A stretch of 64,000 nt of DNA from the NCBI GenBank assembly GCA_021849075.1, contig JAJZTH010000017.1, forward strand, positions 1 to 64,000, in the 5' to 3' direction. The DNA comes from Pseudomonadota bacterium. GTDB taxonomy: Bacteria; Pseudomonadota; Alphaproteobacteria; Sphingomonadales; Sphingomonadaceae. The position numbers were made by a program, and so were the translations under genes. The notes under the pieces were generated by a model. That model saw only the letters and a program-made list of their open reading frames with translations. It was not told where the DNA came from and searched no databases. Positions 17,688-29,006 of the stretch are shown here, piece after piece (position 1 is the stretch's first letter; the number at the start of each line of letters is the position of its first letter).

Positions 17688-17900
17688 ATGGCAGGCGAAC
17701 AGTTGCATGTGAACGCCAGAGGCATGAAATGCCCCTGGCCCGCCCTGCGCGCCGCGCGAGCGATGCGACAGGCTGACGCCATCCTGATCGAGGCGGACGA
17801 CCCAATCGCGCCGGGTGAATTGGAGGCGCTGGCGCGGCAGCAGGGCTGGACCTTCACCGCGCTGGATGGACAGCGTTTTTCGCTTAACCGGCAAGCCTGA
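17688..17900 (+). CDS. TusA-family sulfurtransferase
   Basis: A 70-residue protein with GMKCPWPALRAARAMR, the CPxP motif of TusA/YedF/SirA proteins; the Cys (about 14) carries a persulfide. It would relay sulfur in the cytosol, for example to tRNA 2-thiouridine or cofactor synthesis. It starts five bases after the der stop, so it is almost certainly co-transcribed. It is slightly shorter than E. coli TusA (81 residues), and no other tus gene is nearby. Confidence 0.88.
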   Translation: MAGEQLHVNARGMKCPWPALRAARAMRQADAILIEADDPIAPGELEALARQQGWTFTALDGQRFSLNRQA

Positions 17901-17987
17901 TGCGCCCCGGACGAGCGCATCAAAATCCATTGCGGACCGCCACCCTTTAACCGCCTGTTTACGCGAAAAGCCTATTTTCACGGCTGT

Positions 17988-18446
17988 ATGCAAGTGGAGT
18001 GGCGGGTGTCTCATCAATCGACCGATCTGGTCAGCTGGACCGACTTTGCGCGGACCCGGGGTGAACTGGGCGCCGCGTTTCTGCGCATTCTGGGCTATTT
18101 CCGGGAAGATGGCGTGAAGTCGATCGCCGCCATCGAGGAAGCGTTCCGCGCCCGCAATGCCGCCGCCCTCGTCACCCCGGCCCATACGCTGAAAGGGGAA
18201 TCGGCGCAGTTCGGCGCCTATCGCCTGAGCGGCATGGCGGAAGAAATCGAAATGACCGCCCGCCGCTGCGTGGAAACGCGGGAAGGGCCGGACGAACTGA
18301 TCGAAACTGTCGTGGCGTTGCGCCCCTGCTTCACCGAAACCATGGCGCTGCTAGACCGCGACGCCAGCCCACTCGCCGCACGCCGGCCTACGACCTTCGG
18401 CCGCCGGGTCGACACGCCAGCGACCAGTTTCGGCCGCGCCGGCTAA
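17988..18446 (+). CDS. Hpt (histidine phosphotransfer) domain protein
   Basis: A 152-residue protein made of one Hpt four-helix bundle. PAHTLKGESAQFGA holds the phospho-accepting His66 in the canonical HxLKG motif. Preceding helices include ELGAAFLRILGYFREDG, and the C-terminal 30 residues look disordered. It would shuttle phosphate between a hybrid kinase and a response regulator, but neither is present in this window. An in-frame GTG at 18006 is an alternative start. Confidence 0.87.
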   Translation: MQVEWRVSHQSTDLVSWTDFARTRGELGAAFLRILGYFREDGVKSIAAIEEAFRARNAAALVTPAHTLKGESAQFGAYRLSGMAEEIEMTARRCVETREGPDELIETVVALRPCFTETMALLDRDASPLAARRPTTFGRRVDTPATSFGRAG

Positions 18447-18489
18447 TTCCGTCTTGAAGTGAAACCAATCATGCCCCCATATAGCGGGC

Positions 18490-19494
18490 ATGACGCGCTT
18501 TTCCCTGCTCGACCTCGTCCCCGTCCGCGAAGGCGACGACGCGGCGACCGCCCTCGCCAATGCCGCCGATCTGGCCGCCCATGCCGAAGCGCTGGGCTAT
18601 CATCGGTTGTGGGTGGCGGAACATCATGGCATGGCCGGCATCGCATCGGCCGCGACGGCGGTGGTGCTGGCCCATATCGGGCAGGCCACATCCACTATCC
18701 GCATCGGCGCGGGCGGCATCATGCTGCCCAATCATGCGCCGCTGCTGATCGCCGAACAGTTCGGCACCCTTGACGCCCTGTTCCCCGGCCGGGTCGACCT
18801 GGGGCTGGGCCGCGCGCCCGGTTCCGACCAGCGGGTGGCGCAGGCGATCCGCCGCAACCTGTCGGGCGGTCCTGACCAGTTCCCGCGCGATGTGATGGAG
18901 TTGCAGGCTTTCTTCGCCGGCGACGACCGGATGGGCATCCAGGCGACGCCCGGCGCGGGCGCGCAGGTGCCGATCTGGATTTTGGGGTCCAGCCTCTATG
19001 GCGCGCAATTGGCGGCGATGCTGGGCCTCCCCTATGCCTTTGCCTCCCACTTCGCCCCCGCCGCGCTGGACGAGGCGATCGCCATCTATCGCCGCGATTT
19101 CCGCCCCTCGGCGCAGCTCAAATATCCCTATGTGATGGCGGGCTATAATGTCTTTGCCGCCGACGATGCGGAGGAGGCGCATCTGATCGCCACATCGATG
19201 CAACAGGCGTTCGTGCGGCTGCGCACCGGCAATCCGGGCAAGCTGCAACCGCCCGTCGCAGGCTATCTGGACAGCCTGCCGATGCAGGCGCGCGCGATGC
19301 TGGCCGATGTGCTGAGCGTATCGAGCATCGGCACGCAGGCCGATGTGGAGCGCGACCTGGCCGCTTTCCTACGCCGGACGCAGGCGGACGAGTTGATCCT
19401 GACCGGTCAGATTTTCGATCCCGCCGCACGCAAGCGCAGCTTCGCCATCGCCATGGCGGCGGCTCAGGCCATTGCGACCCGCGAACTGGCCTGA
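18490..19494 (+). CDS. LLM-class flavin-dependent oxidoreductase
   Basis: A 334-residue luciferase-like monooxygenase-family protein. Signatures are [13 protein letters not shown] near residue 38-50, [42 protein letters not shown] in the barrel, and the FMN/F420-binding loop region. It resembles the YhbW branch of group 1 oxidoreductases, for which no physiological substrate is settled. Its 3' end overlaps the convergent acyltransferase gene by 31 bp. Confidence 0.88.
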   Translation: MTRFSLLDLVPVREGDDAATALANAADLAAHAEALGYHRLWVAEHHGMAGIASAATAVVLAHIGQATSTIRIGAGGIMLPNHAPLLIAEQFGTLDALFPGRVDLGLGRAPGSDQRVAQAIRRNLSGGPDQFPRDVMELQAFFAGDDRMGIQATPGAGAQVPIWILGSSLYGAQLAAMLGLPYAFASHFAPAALDEAIAIYRRDFRPSAQLKYPYVMAGYNVFAADDAEEAHLIATSMQQAFVRLRTGNPGKLQPPVAGYLDSLPMQARAMLADVLSVSSIGTQADVERDLAAFLRRTQADELILTGQIFDPAARKRSFAIAMAAAQAIATRELA

Positions 19495-20594
19495 GTCTCC
19501 CGCTTCAACCGCCCGCCGCTGAGCACTGTCGCAGCGCCGGGGGCGATACGGCGGAGCGCCCCACCAACCAGCATCACGATGCCCAGCACGATCAGCGGCT
19601 GCGTCAACAGATAGAGCGGATAGAGCGGTTCGCCCATCCGGCCAAACAGCCCGCCCAGCACCGGCCCGCCCAGCCAGATCAGGATCAGATGGGCGCAGAA
19701 AAGGAAGAAGGCGTAAGGTTCGACCTGTAGCAGCCAGCCACGCGCAGGACTGCGCGCCAGCGCCCAGGCCAGCCGCCAGAAGGCGAGAGCCGCCGCCATC
19801 CGCACCGACAGGTCGAGCGCGGTCTGCGCCATGCGGGGGCCGCCATCGCCGATCGTCACCGAACGATAGAGTTGCGCGCCCATCAACAGCGCAAAGGGCA
19901 GCAGCGCCAGCAGCCAATGCCAGGTCACGACCCGATCCGCCCAGCCGCCGCGCCGCGCCATGATGCCGGTCACAAAGAAGAACAGGATCGACGCGCGCAT
20001 CAGCACCGGCGGCCCCAGCCCGGCGATATGGCAGGCCGCCGCCGTCAGGCCGATCATCGCTAGCATCCAGCCAGGCAGACGCACCAGCAGCGGCGCGGCG
20101 ACCATGCACAGGAACAGGTCGCGCAGGAAGGGCATCTGCACATTGATGTCAGGATTGCGGGTGAGGATCAGCACCTCGTCCACGGTCCACCAGATGGATT
20201 GCGGCTGCGGCGCGGACAGGTTGAACAGGCGCGCCGCGCCTGACACCAGGAAGATCGCGATGATATTCCACAGGATCATCGGCAGAACGATGGTGCGCGC
20301 CTTGCGCCGGACATGGCCGCCCCAGTCGCGGGTTCGGCTGGACGCCGCGACCAGCCAGCCCGATATCAGGCCCAGCAGCGGCACCGCGCTGCGCCCGAAC
20401 ATTTCCATCAGGAACCAGCGCAGGTCATCCTGCGGCGTGCCGCGCAGGGCGGCCAGCGCTTCGCCATTCTGCCCCGTCCAGGCATGAACATAGACGACGC
20501 CCAATATGCACACGACCCGCGCGATTGCGATCGCATCGGAGCGTCTGGCGCTATCGGTCGGGACTATTGGGGTCAAAAGGCGGCATCCTCGCAA
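19464..20594 (-). CDS. Acyltransferase 3 family membrane protein
   Basis: About 376 residues with roughly ten transmembrane helices and the start region [19 protein letters not shown], typical of the acyltransferase-3 (OafA/NolL) family, where the His in VYVHAW is catalytic. Such enzymes O-acetylate sugars of surface polysaccharides or small molecules. There is no in-frame ATG before the first helix; the start is TTG at 20594, or TTG at 20576 which has GAGG upstream. It overlaps the LLM gene tail-to-tail. No polysaccharide cluster is adjacent. Confidence 0.8.
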   Translation of the reverse strand: MRGCRLLTPIVPTDSARRSDAIAIARVVCILGVVYVHAWTGQNGEALAALRGTPQDDLRWFLMEMFGRSAVPLLGLISGWLVAASSRTRDWGGHVRRKARTIVLPMILWNIIAIFLVSGAARLFNLSAPQPQSIWWTVDEVLILTRNPDINVQMPFLRDLFLCMVAAPLLVRLPGWMLAMIGLTAAACHIAGLGPPVLMRASILFFFVTGIMARRGGWADRVVTWHWLLALLPFALLMGAQLYRSVTIGDGGPRMAQTALDLSVRMAAALAFWRLAWALARSPARGWLLQVEPYAFFLFCAHLILIWLGGPVLGGLFGRMGEPLYPLYLLTQPLIVLGIVMLVGGALRRIAPGAATVLSGGRLKRETQASSRVAMA

Positions 20595-20758
20595 CTATGA
20601 TATCGACAATGCAGCAGGACGGCCCCTGTTCCAACCTGACATGGTCCGGTTCGAAATGGGCATGCCGCCGCCAATCGTCAATCATTGGGCTGCCCGCTGG
20701 TGCGGGTCGTGCAGGAATCAGGACTAAGCCATTCTTTACCTATCCGGGATAAACCCTG

Positions 20759-20777
20759 ACGTCTTGCCGGAAGACGT
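20759..20777. promoter_or_regulatory. Inverted repeat upstream of the HerA-like ATPase gene
   Basis: ACGTCTT (20759-20765) and AAGACGT (20771-20777) form a perfect inverted repeat around GCCGG, 27 bp before the start codon. It could be an operator or a leader hairpin; the sequence alone does not decide. Confidence 0.35.
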
Positions 20778-20803
20778 TCCGGCGCAGGGGACGACAAAGG
20801 CCA

Positions 20804-22453
20804 ATGACCCATATGCCGGGCGCTCAATCCTTCACTTCCGCAACGGCGGCCATGGCCCATAATCAGTCGATGGGCATGGTGTTCCAGATTGCCGGCTCCA
20901 GTTCAAAGGTGCTGATCGACGCCCATCGCCTGGCCATATTGGGGCAGGATGAAGACCCCTCCATCGCCATGGCCGGGCAGGTCGGCAGTCAGGTGAAGAT
21001 GCGTGTGGGCAATAGCTGGCTGATCGCCAGCGTGCGCGCCATGACGCTGGATCAGGCCAGCAAGGGCATCGTCGCCGACATCGACTTTCTGGGCGAAGGG
21101 GACGAGGAAAGGCTGACCGGGCGCATCTATCATTTCCGGCGCGGCGTCACCCGTTATCCTACGCCCGGCACAGACATTTTCCCGGTGTCGAGCGCCGACA
21201 TGCAGCAAATCTATGCCGCAGACGATCGGCCGCATGTGCAGATTGGCACCGTCTATCCCACCAGCGACACGCGCGCCGCGCTCTATGTCGATTCAATGCT
21301 GGGCAAACATTTCGCGCTGCTCGGCTCCACCGGCACCGGCAAGTCGACCAGCGCCGCGCTGATCCTGCACCGCATCTGCGACCTGTCGCCACAGGGGCAT
21401 ATCGTCATGATCGACCCCCATGGTGAATATGGCGCAGCCTTTGCCGGCAATGGCGCGGTCTATGACGTCAGCAATCTGGCCCTGCCCTATTGGCTGATGA
21501 ATTTCGAGGAACATTGCGAAGTGTTCGTCACATCGCAGGGCGCGGACCGCACGGTCGACAGCGACATCCTCGCCAAATGCCTGCTCGCCGCGCGGTCGAA
21601 GAACCGGCTGGCCGAAAGCATCGGGCGGCTGACGGTGGATTCGCCGGTTCCCTATCTGTTGTCCGACCTGACCACCATCCTGCAAAATGAAATGGGCAAG
21701 CTGGACAAGGGCACCAATTCGCTGCCCTATATGCGCCTTAAAACCAAGATCGACGAGATCAAGGCCGATCCGCGTTACAGCTTCATGTTCTCGGGCATGC
21801 TGGTCGCCGATACGATGCAGCAGTTCATCGCCAAGATTTTCCGCCTGCCCGCCAATGGCAAGCCCATCTCCATCATCGACGTGTCGGCCATGCCGTCCGA
21901 CATCACGTCGACCGTGGTGTCGGTGCTGTCGCGGCTTGTGTTCGACTATGCCATCTGGGCGCGGGACGAGCCGCAGCGGCCGATCCTGCTCGTCTGCGAA
22001 GAGGCGCATCGCTACATTCCCAACAACACGACCGGATCGGGTCAGGCGGTGCGCAAGATATTGGAGCGGATCGCCAAGGAAGGCCGTAAATATGGCGTGT
22101 CTCTGGGCCTGATCACGCAGCGTCCGTCCGACCTTGCCGAAGGCGTGCTGTCGCAATGCGGCACGATCATATCGATGCGCCTCAACAACGACCGGGATCA
22201 GGCGTTCGTGAAAGCCGCCATGCCCGAAGGCGCGCGCGGCTTCCTCGATTCCATCCCCGCCCTGCGCAACCGGGAGGCGATCATCTGCGGCGAAGGCGTC
22301 GCCGTGCCGATCCGCGTGGCGCTCGACAATCTGGAAGAACATCGCCGTCCCGCGTCGAGCGATCCCAGCTTCACCGAGCTATGGCGGCAGTCGGGCAGCG
22401 AGAACGACATTCTCGAACGCACCATCACCCGCTGGCGCAGTCAGGGGCGTTAG
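20804..22453 (+). CDS. HerA-like DNA translocase / DUF87 ATPase
   Basis: A 549-residue HerA/FtsK-superfamily ATPase. The N-terminal beta-barrel (about 25-120, HAS-barrel type) precedes Walker A LLGSTGTGKST (about 172-182), MIDPHGEYG, the Walker B region ILLVCEEAHRY (about 394-404) and the late motif SLGLITQRPSDL. HerA hexamers pump DNA, in archaea with NurA nuclease for end resection; bacterial stand-alone members are poorly characterised. No nuclease, Sir2 or other defence partner gene is adjacent, so a defence role is not supported by context. In-frame ATGs at 20813 and 20861 are alternative starts. Confidence 0.87.
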   Translation: MTHMPGAQSFTSATAAMAHNQSMGMVFQIAGSSSKVLIDAHRLAILGQDEDPSIAMAGQVGSQVKMRVGNSWLIASVRAMTLDQASKGIVADIDFLGEGDEERLTGRIYHFRRGVTRYPTPGTDIFPVSSADMQQIYAADDRPHVQIGTVYPTSDTRAALYVDSMLGKHFALLGSTGTGKSTSAALILHRICDLSPQGHIVMIDPHGEYGAAFAGNGAVYDVSNLALPYWLMNFEEHCEVFVTSQGADRTVDSDILAKCLLAARSKNRLAESIGRLTVDSPVPYLLSDLTTILQNEMGKLDKGTNSLPYMRLKTKIDEIKADPRYSFMFSGMLVADTMQQFIAKIFRLPANGKPISIIDVSAMPSDITSTVVSVLSRLVFDYAIWARDEPQRPILLVCEEAHRYIPNNTTGSGQAVRKILERIAKEGRKYGVSLGLITQRPSDLAEGVLSQCGTIISMRLNNDRDQAFVKAAMPEGARGFLDSIPALRNREAIICGEGVAVPIRVALDNLEEHRRPASSDPSFTELWRQSGSENDILERTITRWRSQGR

Positions 22454-22459
22454 GCTGCA

Positions 22460-23941
22460 TCAGCCGGTCGGCGCAATGCGCCCTGCCGGCTCGCTTTCGC
22501 TGTTCACCACCTCGCGACATTCCTCGCCATGCACCGGCGCCATCAGCTTCGCCTTGCGCCAGCCGCCGTGCAGATAGACCAGCGCCGCCAGCGACAATGA
22601 CGCGATCGATCCGGCCGGGAAGCTGAGCCACAAGGCGTCCGCCCCCATCACCGGATAGGCCAGATGATAGAAGCCCAGCCGCACGCCGAACAAAGTGAAG
22701 GTCAGGATCACCAGCGGCGCCACAACCACGCCATTGGCGCGCATCACCCCGAACAAAATCATGGTGCAGCCGAACAGCAGGAAGCTCCAGCTGGCCAGCA
22801 ACTGCATGTGCCAGGCCGCATCGATCGCCGCCTGATTGCTGCCCAGGAACAGCGACAGCAACGGCGCATGAAACAGCAGGATGATCGCAATCATCGTGAT
22901 GGTGATGGCGAACAGATAGCCCATGCCAAAGCCGGTGATGCGGCTGATCCGGTCCCACCGGCCAGCGCCGACATTCTGCGCCGCCATGGCGCTGACCGCC
23001 GCGCCCATCGCCATCGCCGGCATCTGAAGATAGGTCCATATCTGCTGCGCCGCGCCATAGGCCGCCGTCACCAGCAATCCTTCGCGATTGACGAGGCCGA
23101 TCATGACGAGGCCGGAGGCGGACATGACGATCATCTGCAATCCCATGGGCAGCCCCTTGCCCACCAGCACGCGCATCTGGTCGGCCGCCGGCCACAGATA
23201 GCGCAGTTCCGGCCCGCGCAGGCGCAGCGGCAAATCCTTTGCATAAATGAAGGCGATGACGCCGATCAGGCTGACGAAGCCCGCCGCCGCCGTGGCCGCC
23301 GCCGACCCGGCAATGCCAAAGGCCGGGATCGGTCCCAGCCCCAGGATCAGCACCGGATTGAGCACCAGGTCGATGGCGACGCTGACGATCATGAAGATCA
23401 GCGGCGTGCGCGCATCGCCCGCGCCGCGCAGGCCCATCATGATCATGACGACCAGCAAGGTTGCCGGCATGGCGAAGAAAATGACGCGCAGATAGACCAG
23501 CGCCAGATCGAACGCTTCGGCCGGGGTCGCCAGCAACCGCAGCAGCGCCGGCGCGCCGATCCAGCCGCCGATCGCCACGCCCAGCCCCATGATCGTGCAG
23601 AAACCGACCGCAGAACCAAAGGCGCGCCGCGCCGCATCCAGATCGCGCGCGCCCACTGATTGCGCGATGACCACGGTGGACGCCATGCCGAAACCGAACA
23701 CGACCGAGAACATCAGAAACATGATGATATTGGCGTTGGCAGTCGCCGCCAGCGCCTGCGCACCCAGAAAGCGGCCGACCCAGATGGCGTTGATCGACCC
23801 GTTGAGCGACTGGAGGATGTTGGACGCCAGCGTGGGAATGGCGAACAGCAGCAGGGTCGATCCGATCGGTCCCTGCGTCAGATCCCTTGCGCCTTGCCCC
23901 GGTCCACTCATCCCTGCCCCCTTGTTCTTGAGCAGGCTCAT
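22460..23941 (-). CDS. MATE-family efflux transporter
   Basis: A 493-residue protein with about twelve transmembrane helices in two MatE repeats (GSTLLLFAIPTLASNILQSLNG in the first, VLVGKGLPMGLQMIVMSASG opening the second). MATE proteins expel drugs or metabolites using Na+ or H+ gradients. It is convergent with the HerA-like gene, with only 6 bp between the stops. The start may be the ATG at 23941 or the in-frame ATG ten codons later (MSGPGQGARD). A dispersed repeat occupies the region upstream of it. Confidence 0.9.
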   Translation of the reverse strand: MSLLKNKGAGMSGPGQGARDLTQGPIGSTLLLFAIPTLASNILQSLNGSINAIWVGRFLGAQALAATANANIIMFLMFSVVFGFGMASTVVIAQSVGARDLDAARRAFGSAVGFCTIMGLGVAIGGWIGAPALLRLLATPAEAFDLALVYLRVIFFAMPATLLVVMIMMGLRGAGDARTPLIFMIVSVAIDLVLNPVLILGLGPIPAFGIAGSAAATAAAGFVSLIGVIAFIYAKDLPLRLRGPELRYLWPAADQMRVLVGKGLPMGLQMIVMSASGLVMIGLVNREGLLVTAAYGAAQQIWTYLQMPAMAMGAAVSAMAAQNVGAGRWDRISRITGFGMGYLFAITITMIAIILLFHAPLLSLFLGSNQAAIDAAWHMQLLASWSFLLFGCTMILFGVMRANGVVVAPLVILTFTLFGVRLGFYHLAYPVMGADALWLSFPAGSIASLSLAALVYLHGGWRKAKLMAPVHGEECREVVNSESEPAGRIAPTG

Positions 23942-23960
23942 TAGAAGGAACCCCTCCTCC

Positions 23961-24052
23961 GTTCGCCCTGAGCCTGTCGAAGGGCTGCTCTTATTCCAGA
24001 AAAGAACAGGGCTTCGACAAGCTCTCCTGAGCGGAGTCGAAGGGCCGAACGG
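23961..24052. repeat. Dispersed palindromic repeat, copy A
   Basis: The left arm GTTCGCCCTGAGCCTGTCGA runs into AGGGC; the right arm is its complement, GCTTCGACAAGCTC...GAAGGGCCGAACGG, with an insert CTCCTGAGCGGAGTC. It lies between the valS stop and the MATE gene. Copies B (41714-41789) and C (49621-49702) share the arms. Confidence 0.85.
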
Positions 24053-24070
24053 AGAAGTATTTGTAACGCC

Positions 24071-26770
24071 TTAGCCCAGCCGGTCCAGCGCCGCCTTCAG
24101 CCGTTCCGCCTCTGCGGTCTTTTCGGCATGATCCTCGCGCGCCTTGGCGACGGCTTCGGGCTTGGCCTTTTCGACGAAGCTGGGGTTGGACAGGCGACCG
24201 CCCAGACCATCGCGCTCCTTCTCCGCAGCAGCCAGCGCCTTGGCGAGGCGGGTCTTTTCCGCCGCAATGTCGATCACGCCTTCCAGCGGCAGGATGAAGG
24301 TCGCTTCATCCACCACGATCTGCGCCGCGCCGCCCGCTGGCGGCTCGCCGAAGGTCAGGCTTTCCACGCGGCCCAGACGCGCCAGCGCCACGCCCTGACG
24401 GTCGAGACGGCGCTGCGTCCCCTCCGCCGCATCACGCACCACCATGGGCAGCTTCGCGCCCGGCGGCACGTTGAGTTCGGTCCGCGCGGTGCGGATCGCG
24501 CTCACCAGCCGGATCAGCCAGTCGATTTCCGCCTGCGCATCACTGTCCACAGCGGCCAGCGCCTGCGGCCACTGTGCGACGATCAGTTCGTTCGCGCGGT
24601 CGCCGGTCAGGTGCCACAATTCTTCGGTGATGAAGGGCATGAAGGGGTGGAGCATGACCAATATCTGATCGAACGCCCAGCCCGCGACGGCCTTCGTCTC
24701 GTCATCCATCGCGCCCTTGGTCAGTTCGATATACCAGTCGCAAAACTGGTCCCAGACAAAATGATAGATGGCGTTGGCGGCCGCGTCGAAACGCAATTCT
24801 GTCATCGCTGTGTCGATCGCCTGCACGGTCGCCACCGTTTCCGCGATGATCCAGCGATTGACCGGCAGCGTGGCGTGCGGCGCTTCGTGGGAGGTCGATG
24901 CGGTGACGCCGTTCGACTGGAGGAAGCGCGCCGCGTTCCACAGCTTGGTCGCGAAGTTGCGATAGCCCTCGACCCGCTTCTCATCCATCTTCACGTCGCG
25001 GCCCTGGCTTTCCATCGCCGCCATGAAGAAGCGCAGCGCATCCGCGCCGAACTTATCGATCAGGCCAAGCGGATCGACCACATTGCCCTTGGACTTGGAC
25101 ATTTTCTGCCCATCGGCCGCGCGGACGAGGCCGTGGAGATAGAGCTTCTTCCACGGAACCGCGCCCATGAACTCCATCCCCTGCATCGCCATACGCGCGT
25201 CCCAGAAGAACAGGATGTCGAAGCCGCTGATCAGCAGATCATTGGGATAATGGCGCGACAGCTTTTCGGTCGGTTCCGGCCAGCCCAGCGTGCCGAAGGG
25301 CCAGAGAGCGGAGGAAAACCAGGTGTCGAGCACGTCGGGATCGCGCGTCAGCACCTTGTTGCCGGCCAGTGCTTGCGCTTCGGCCTCGCTCTCCGCGACA
25401 TAGCTGTTGCCGTCTTCATCGAACCAGGCCGGAATCTGATGGCCCCACCACAGCTGACGCGACACGCACCAGGGCTGGATATTCTCCATCCAGTTGAAGA
25501 AGGTCTTTTCCCATGTCTTGGGTACGATCTCGATCGCGCCGTCGCGCACGGCCTGCATGGGCGCAATGGCCAGCTTTTCCGCGTCGACATACCATTGATC
25601 GGTCAGCCAGGGTTCGATGACCACGTTGGAGCGGTCGCCGAACGGCGTCTGGATGGTGCGCGGCTCGAAATCGGCCGACACTTCCTCGCCTTCCTTATTC
25701 TTGGTGACATGCGGCACGAGGAAGCCGAGCGCCTTCATCTCCGCCACCACGGCTTCGCGCGCGCCGTCCACGCCATCCTTCTTGAAGCGATGCAGCCCCA
25801 GGAAGCGGTCGGGGATCAGGCCGTCGGCGGTCTGGACGACATTGGCGTCAGCGTCGAACATGTTGAGCATCTCGCCGGCCTTGAAGCCCGCGCGCTTGCC
25901 CACGTCAAAGTCGTTGAAGTCATGGCCCGGCGTGATCTTGACCGCGCCGGTGCCCAGCGCCGGATCGGCATGTTCGTCGGCCACGATGGCGAAACGCCGA
26001 CCGGTGATCGGCTGGAGGATGTCCTTGCCGATGACGGCCTTGTAGCGCTCATCCTCGGGATGCACGGCGATCGCCATGTCGGCCAGCATCGTTTCCGGCC
26101 GCGTGGTCGCGACCACGATATGATCGCTGCCGTCGGCCAGCGTTACGCCATCGGCCAGCGGATAGCGGAAGCGCCAGAAGCCGCCCTTCGTCTCGACCGT
26201 CTCGACTTCAAGGTCGGAAATGGCCGAGCGGAAATGCGGGTCCCAGTTCACCAGCCGCTTGTTGCGATAGAGCAGGCCGCGCTTGTGCAGTTCGACGAAG
26301 GTCTTGACGACCGCCTTGGAAAAGCCCTCGTCCATGGTGAAGCGTTCGTTCGCCCAGTCCATGGAGCAACCCAGCCGCCGCAACTGGCCAGTGATGGCGC
26401 CGCCGCTCTCGGCCTTCCATTCCCACACCTTCTCGACGAACTGCTCGCGGGTGTAGTTGCTGCGCTTGTCCTGCCGCGCTTCCATCTGCCGCTCGACCAC
26501 CATCTGCGTCGCGATGCCGGCATGATCGGTGCCGACCACCCACAAAGCATCCTTGCCGCGCAGCCGCTCGTACCGGATCACGATATCCTGCAAGGTGTTG
26601 TCGAGCGCATGGCCGATATGCAGGCTGCCCGTGACGTTCGGCGGCGGATTGACGATGGTGAAGGGCGTCGCGTCCGGGCGTTCGGGGCGGAACAGGCCCT
26701 TCTCTTCCCAATGGGCGTACCAGCGGGATTCGATATCGGCGGGATCAAAGGTTTTGGGCAGCTCGGTCAT
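24071..26770 (-). CDS. valS: Valyl-tRNA synthetase
   Basis: An 899-residue class Ia synthetase. [19 protein letters not shown] carries the HIGH motif (51-54) and [16 protein letters not shown] the KMSKS loop (about 553). The middle contains the editing CP1 domain ([19 protein letters not shown]), and the C-terminus is the ValRS-specific coiled coil ([20 protein letters not shown]). It charges tRNA-Val and edits Thr-tRNA-Val. The track ORF extends to 26803, but [10 protein letters not shown] at 26770 with AAGG upstream is the natural start. The 885-aa antisense ORF over it is a shadow. Confidence 0.97.
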   Translation of the reverse strand: MTELPKTFDPADIESRWYAHWEEKGLFRPERPDATPFTIVNPPPNVTGSLHIGHALDNTLQDIVIRYERLRGKDALWVVGTDHAGIATQMVVERQMEARQDKRSNYTREQFVEKVWEWKAESGGAITGQLRRLGCSMDWANERFTMDEGFSKAVVKTFVELHKRGLLYRNKRLVNWDPHFRSAISDLEVETVETKGGFWRFRYPLADGVTLADGSDHIVVATTRPETMLADMAIAVHPEDERYKAVIGKDILQPITGRRFAIVADEHADPALGTGAVKITPGHDFNDFDVGKRAGFKAGEMLNMFDADANVVQTADGLIPDRFLGLHRFKKDGVDGAREAVVAEMKALGFLVPHVTKNKEGEEVSADFEPRTIQTPFGDRSNVVIEPWLTDQWYVDAEKLAIAPMQAVRDGAIEIVPKTWEKTFFNWMENIQPWCVSRQLWWGHQIPAWFDEDGNSYVAESEAEAQALAGNKVLTRDPDVLDTWFSSALWPFGTLGWPEPTEKLSRHYPNDLLISGFDILFFWDARMAMQGMEFMGAVPWKKLYLHGLVRAADGQKMSKSKGNVVDPLGLIDKFGADALRFFMAAMESQGRDVKMDEKRVEGYRNFATKLWNAARFLQSNGVTASTSHEAPHATLPVNRWIIAETVATVQAIDTAMTELRFDAAANAIYHFVWDQFCDWYIELTKGAMDDETKAVAGWAFDQILVMLHPFMPFITEELWHLTGDRANELIVAQWPQALAAVDSDAQAEIDWLIRLVSAIRTARTELNVPPGAKLPMVVRDAAEGTQRRLDRQGVALARLGRVESLTFGEPPAGGAAQIVVDEATFILPLEGVIDIAAEKTRLAKALAAAEKERDGLGGRLSNPSFVEKAKPEAVAKAREDHAEKTAEAERLKAALDRLG

Positions 26771-26813
26771 GGGAAGGCGCCTTAATCCGCCTTCCCCTGT
26801 CATTCCAGCGCTT

Positions 26814-28862
26814 TTACGGTTTCATCCACTTGTCCAGCCAGCCCAGCGCCTCGCCATACCATTGCAGCGAGTTTTTGGGCTTGAGAACCCAGTGATTTTC
26901 GTCCGGGAAGACCAGCAGTTTCGAGGGAATATCCCGCCGCTGGAGCGCGGTGAAGGCGGCCAGCCCCTGCGTATAGGGGATGCGGAAATCCTTTTCGCCG
27001 GTCACGACCAGCATCGGCGTCTTCCATGCGGCGACATGGTTGACCGGGTTCCATTTTTCGAACTCTTCCGACTTTTCATAATAGGGACCGCCATGTTCCC
27101 ATTCGTCGAACCAGAGTTCCTCGGTTTCATAGGCCATGGCCCGAGCATCGAAAACGCCATCATGCTGGACGATACATTTGAACCCGTCGGCCCATTGCCC
27201 CTCGATCCAGTTCATCATGTACCCGCCATAGCTGGCGCCCAGCGCGCAGGCGTTACTCGCATCCACCGCCGCGTCTTTCGCGGCAGCAGCGGCAAGGCCC
27301 AGCTTGAGGTCTTCGAGCGGCTTGCCGCCCCAATCCTTGTTGATGGCGTCGGTAAAGGCTTGCCCATAGCCGGTGGAGCCGTGAAAATCGACGATCACCG
27401 CCGCATAGCCATGGGCTGCAAAGGCTTTGGGATTCCAGCGATAGGACCATGAATCGTTAAAGCTGCCCTGCGGCCCGCCATGGACCAGGAAGGCGACCGG
27501 CAGCTTGCCCGTTGCGCCTTTGGGCTTCACGATCTGGCCCCAGACGGTGTCGCCATTCGCGCCCTTGAAGCTGTAGCGTTCGACCGACACATCATCGACG
27601 CCCGCGAGTTTCGCGGCGTTCACATCGGTCAGGCGGACGGGCTTGCCTTTTGCCGGCATCTGCCAGAAATCGGCGGGCGACTGGATGCTGTCCAGCGCAT
27701 AGACGAACCCGCCCTTGGGCAACGGCACGACGCTGCCGGCATGGCCCTTCTCCGTCAGACGCACCACTTTGCCCGACGCGGCGTCGACCCGGAACACCGG
27801 ATTGTCGAGCACATCATTGGCGGTGACGAGCAGCCCCTTGCCGGTCGCCTCCCACGCGATCGAGGCGACCGAGCGGTCCCAGCCTTGCGTCAGCGCCTTC
27901 GTCTCGCCGCTGGCGATGTTGCGCAGCATCAGCACTTGCCGATCCGCCTCATAGCCCGGCCGCGCCATCGCCACATAGGCCAGCCACTTCCCGTCCGGCG
28001 ACACGGTAGGCAGCGTATCGGTCGCGTCATTGGCGTCGGTCAGGTTCACCGGCGCGGCGCTGCCATCGGCGGGGACTGAAAAAATATCCAGATTGGTCGA
28101 CAATGGCTCGATCCGGCCCGCCTCACGCAATGCGAAGAACAGGGTCTTGCCGTCCCTGCCCCAGGCGATTTCCTCCGCGCCGCCAAAAGGCTTGGACGGG
28201 CTGTCGCCGACAAGCCCGCCCATCACCGACACGGCCGGGCCGCCGGCGACCGGCATGACGAAAATCTGCGATCGCTGGCCGTCCGACCATGTGTCCCAAT
28301 GGCGCACGAACATCTGGTCATAGACGCGGCCCGATCCCGCTTCTTTCGGAGCATCCGCCTTCATGTCGTCGATCGTCTTCGCGCCCACCGGGCGATCGGC
28401 CCATAGCGCGACCTTGCCGCCGTCCGGGCTGAGCAGAAAACCGGAAATGCCGCCGGGCGCCTTGCTGATCTGCACCGGATCGCCGCCGGACAGCGCCACC
28501 CGCCACAGCTGATCGTCGCCGCTGGCGTTGGACTGAAAATAGAGCGTGGAGCCGTCGGGCGAAAAGACCGGCGACGCCTCATTCTTGTCCGGCTTCGACG
28601 CGATCAGTCGGGGCGTTTTTCCCGACTTGCTGATGTCGAGCAGATAGAGGTCGGTCCGCCCCCTGTTGCCGGCCAGATCGGTGCTGCGCAGTTGATAGGC
28701 CAGCCATTTGCCATCCGGCGACACGGCCGGCGCGCCGATTCGGTCCAGCGCCACCATGTCGGCGGGGGTGAAGGGCCGGGCGAAGGCGGGCGCCGGACAC
28801 AGGGCCACCATAGCGGGCGCCAGCGCGGTGGCGGCCAGCGCAGCAGTCAGGATTTTCTTCAT
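26814..28862 (-). CDS. Exported S9-family prolyl oligopeptidase-like peptidase
   Basis: A 682-residue protein with a signal peptide ([20 protein letters not shown]..., cleavage near AFA), a WD40-like beta-propeller ([33 protein letters not shown] repeats) and a C-terminal alpha/beta hydrolase domain with GASYGGY (nucleophile Ser about 542) and DENHWVLKP (catalytic His). This is the DPP4/acylaminoacyl-peptidase branch and should cleave short peptides in the periplasm. The start at 28862 is preceded by GGAAAG; the longer track ORF is not needed. It follows the adenosine deaminase gene by 144 bp. Confidence 0.92.
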   Translation of the reverse strand: MKKILTAALAATALAPAMVALCPAPAFARPFTPADMVALDRIGAPAVSPDGKWLAYQLRSTDLAGNRGRTDLYLLDISKSGKTPRLIASKPDKNEASPVFSPDGSTLYFQSNASGDDQLWRVALSGGDPVQISKAPGGISGFLLSPDGGKVALWADRPVGAKTIDDMKADAPKEAGSGRVYDQMFVRHWDTWSDGQRSQIFVMPVAGGPAVSVMGGLVGDSPSKPFGGAEEIAWGRDGKTLFFALREAGRIEPLSTNLDIFSVPADGSAAPVNLTDANDATDTLPTVSPDGKWLAYVAMARPGYEADRQVLMLRNIASGETKALTQGWDRSVASIAWEATGKGLLVTANDVLDNPVFRVDAASGKVVRLTEKGHAGSVVPLPKGGFVYALDSIQSPADFWQMPAKGKPVRLTDVNAAKLAGVDDVSVERYSFKGANGDTVWGQIVKPKGATGKLPVAFLVHGGPQGSFNDSWSYRWNPKAFAAHGYAAVIVDFHGSTGYGQAFTDAINKDWGGKPLEDLKLGLAAAAAKDAAVDASNACALGASYGGYMMNWIEGQWADGFKCIVQHDGVFDARAMAYETEELWFDEWEHGGPYYEKSEEFEKWNPVNHVAAWKTPMLVVTGEKDFRIPYTQGLAAFTALQRRDIPSKLLVFPDENHWVLKPKNSLQWYGEALGWLDKWMKP

Positions 28863-29006
28863 GAGACAGGCTTTCCAGATCGATCGCCCGCGCCCCGACA
28901 GGACGTCATGGGGCGGCGGGCGATACGGATGATGGCCAAGGACTAGTCCTGGACGGCTGTGCCGACAAGCCCGCGCGCTTCTGGAAAGTAACGCGGACAA
29001 GTCCGC

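Noticed and set aside
20804-22453. HerA gene as part of an anti-phage system
   Set aside because: No Sir2, nuclease, methylase or other defence gene is adjacent, so context does not support a defence role.
24128-26785. 885-codon ORF antisense to valS
   Set aside because: Low-complexity, Arg/His-rich translation with no domain; it is the typical antisense shadow of a GC-rich gene. valS on the minus strand has all its motifs.
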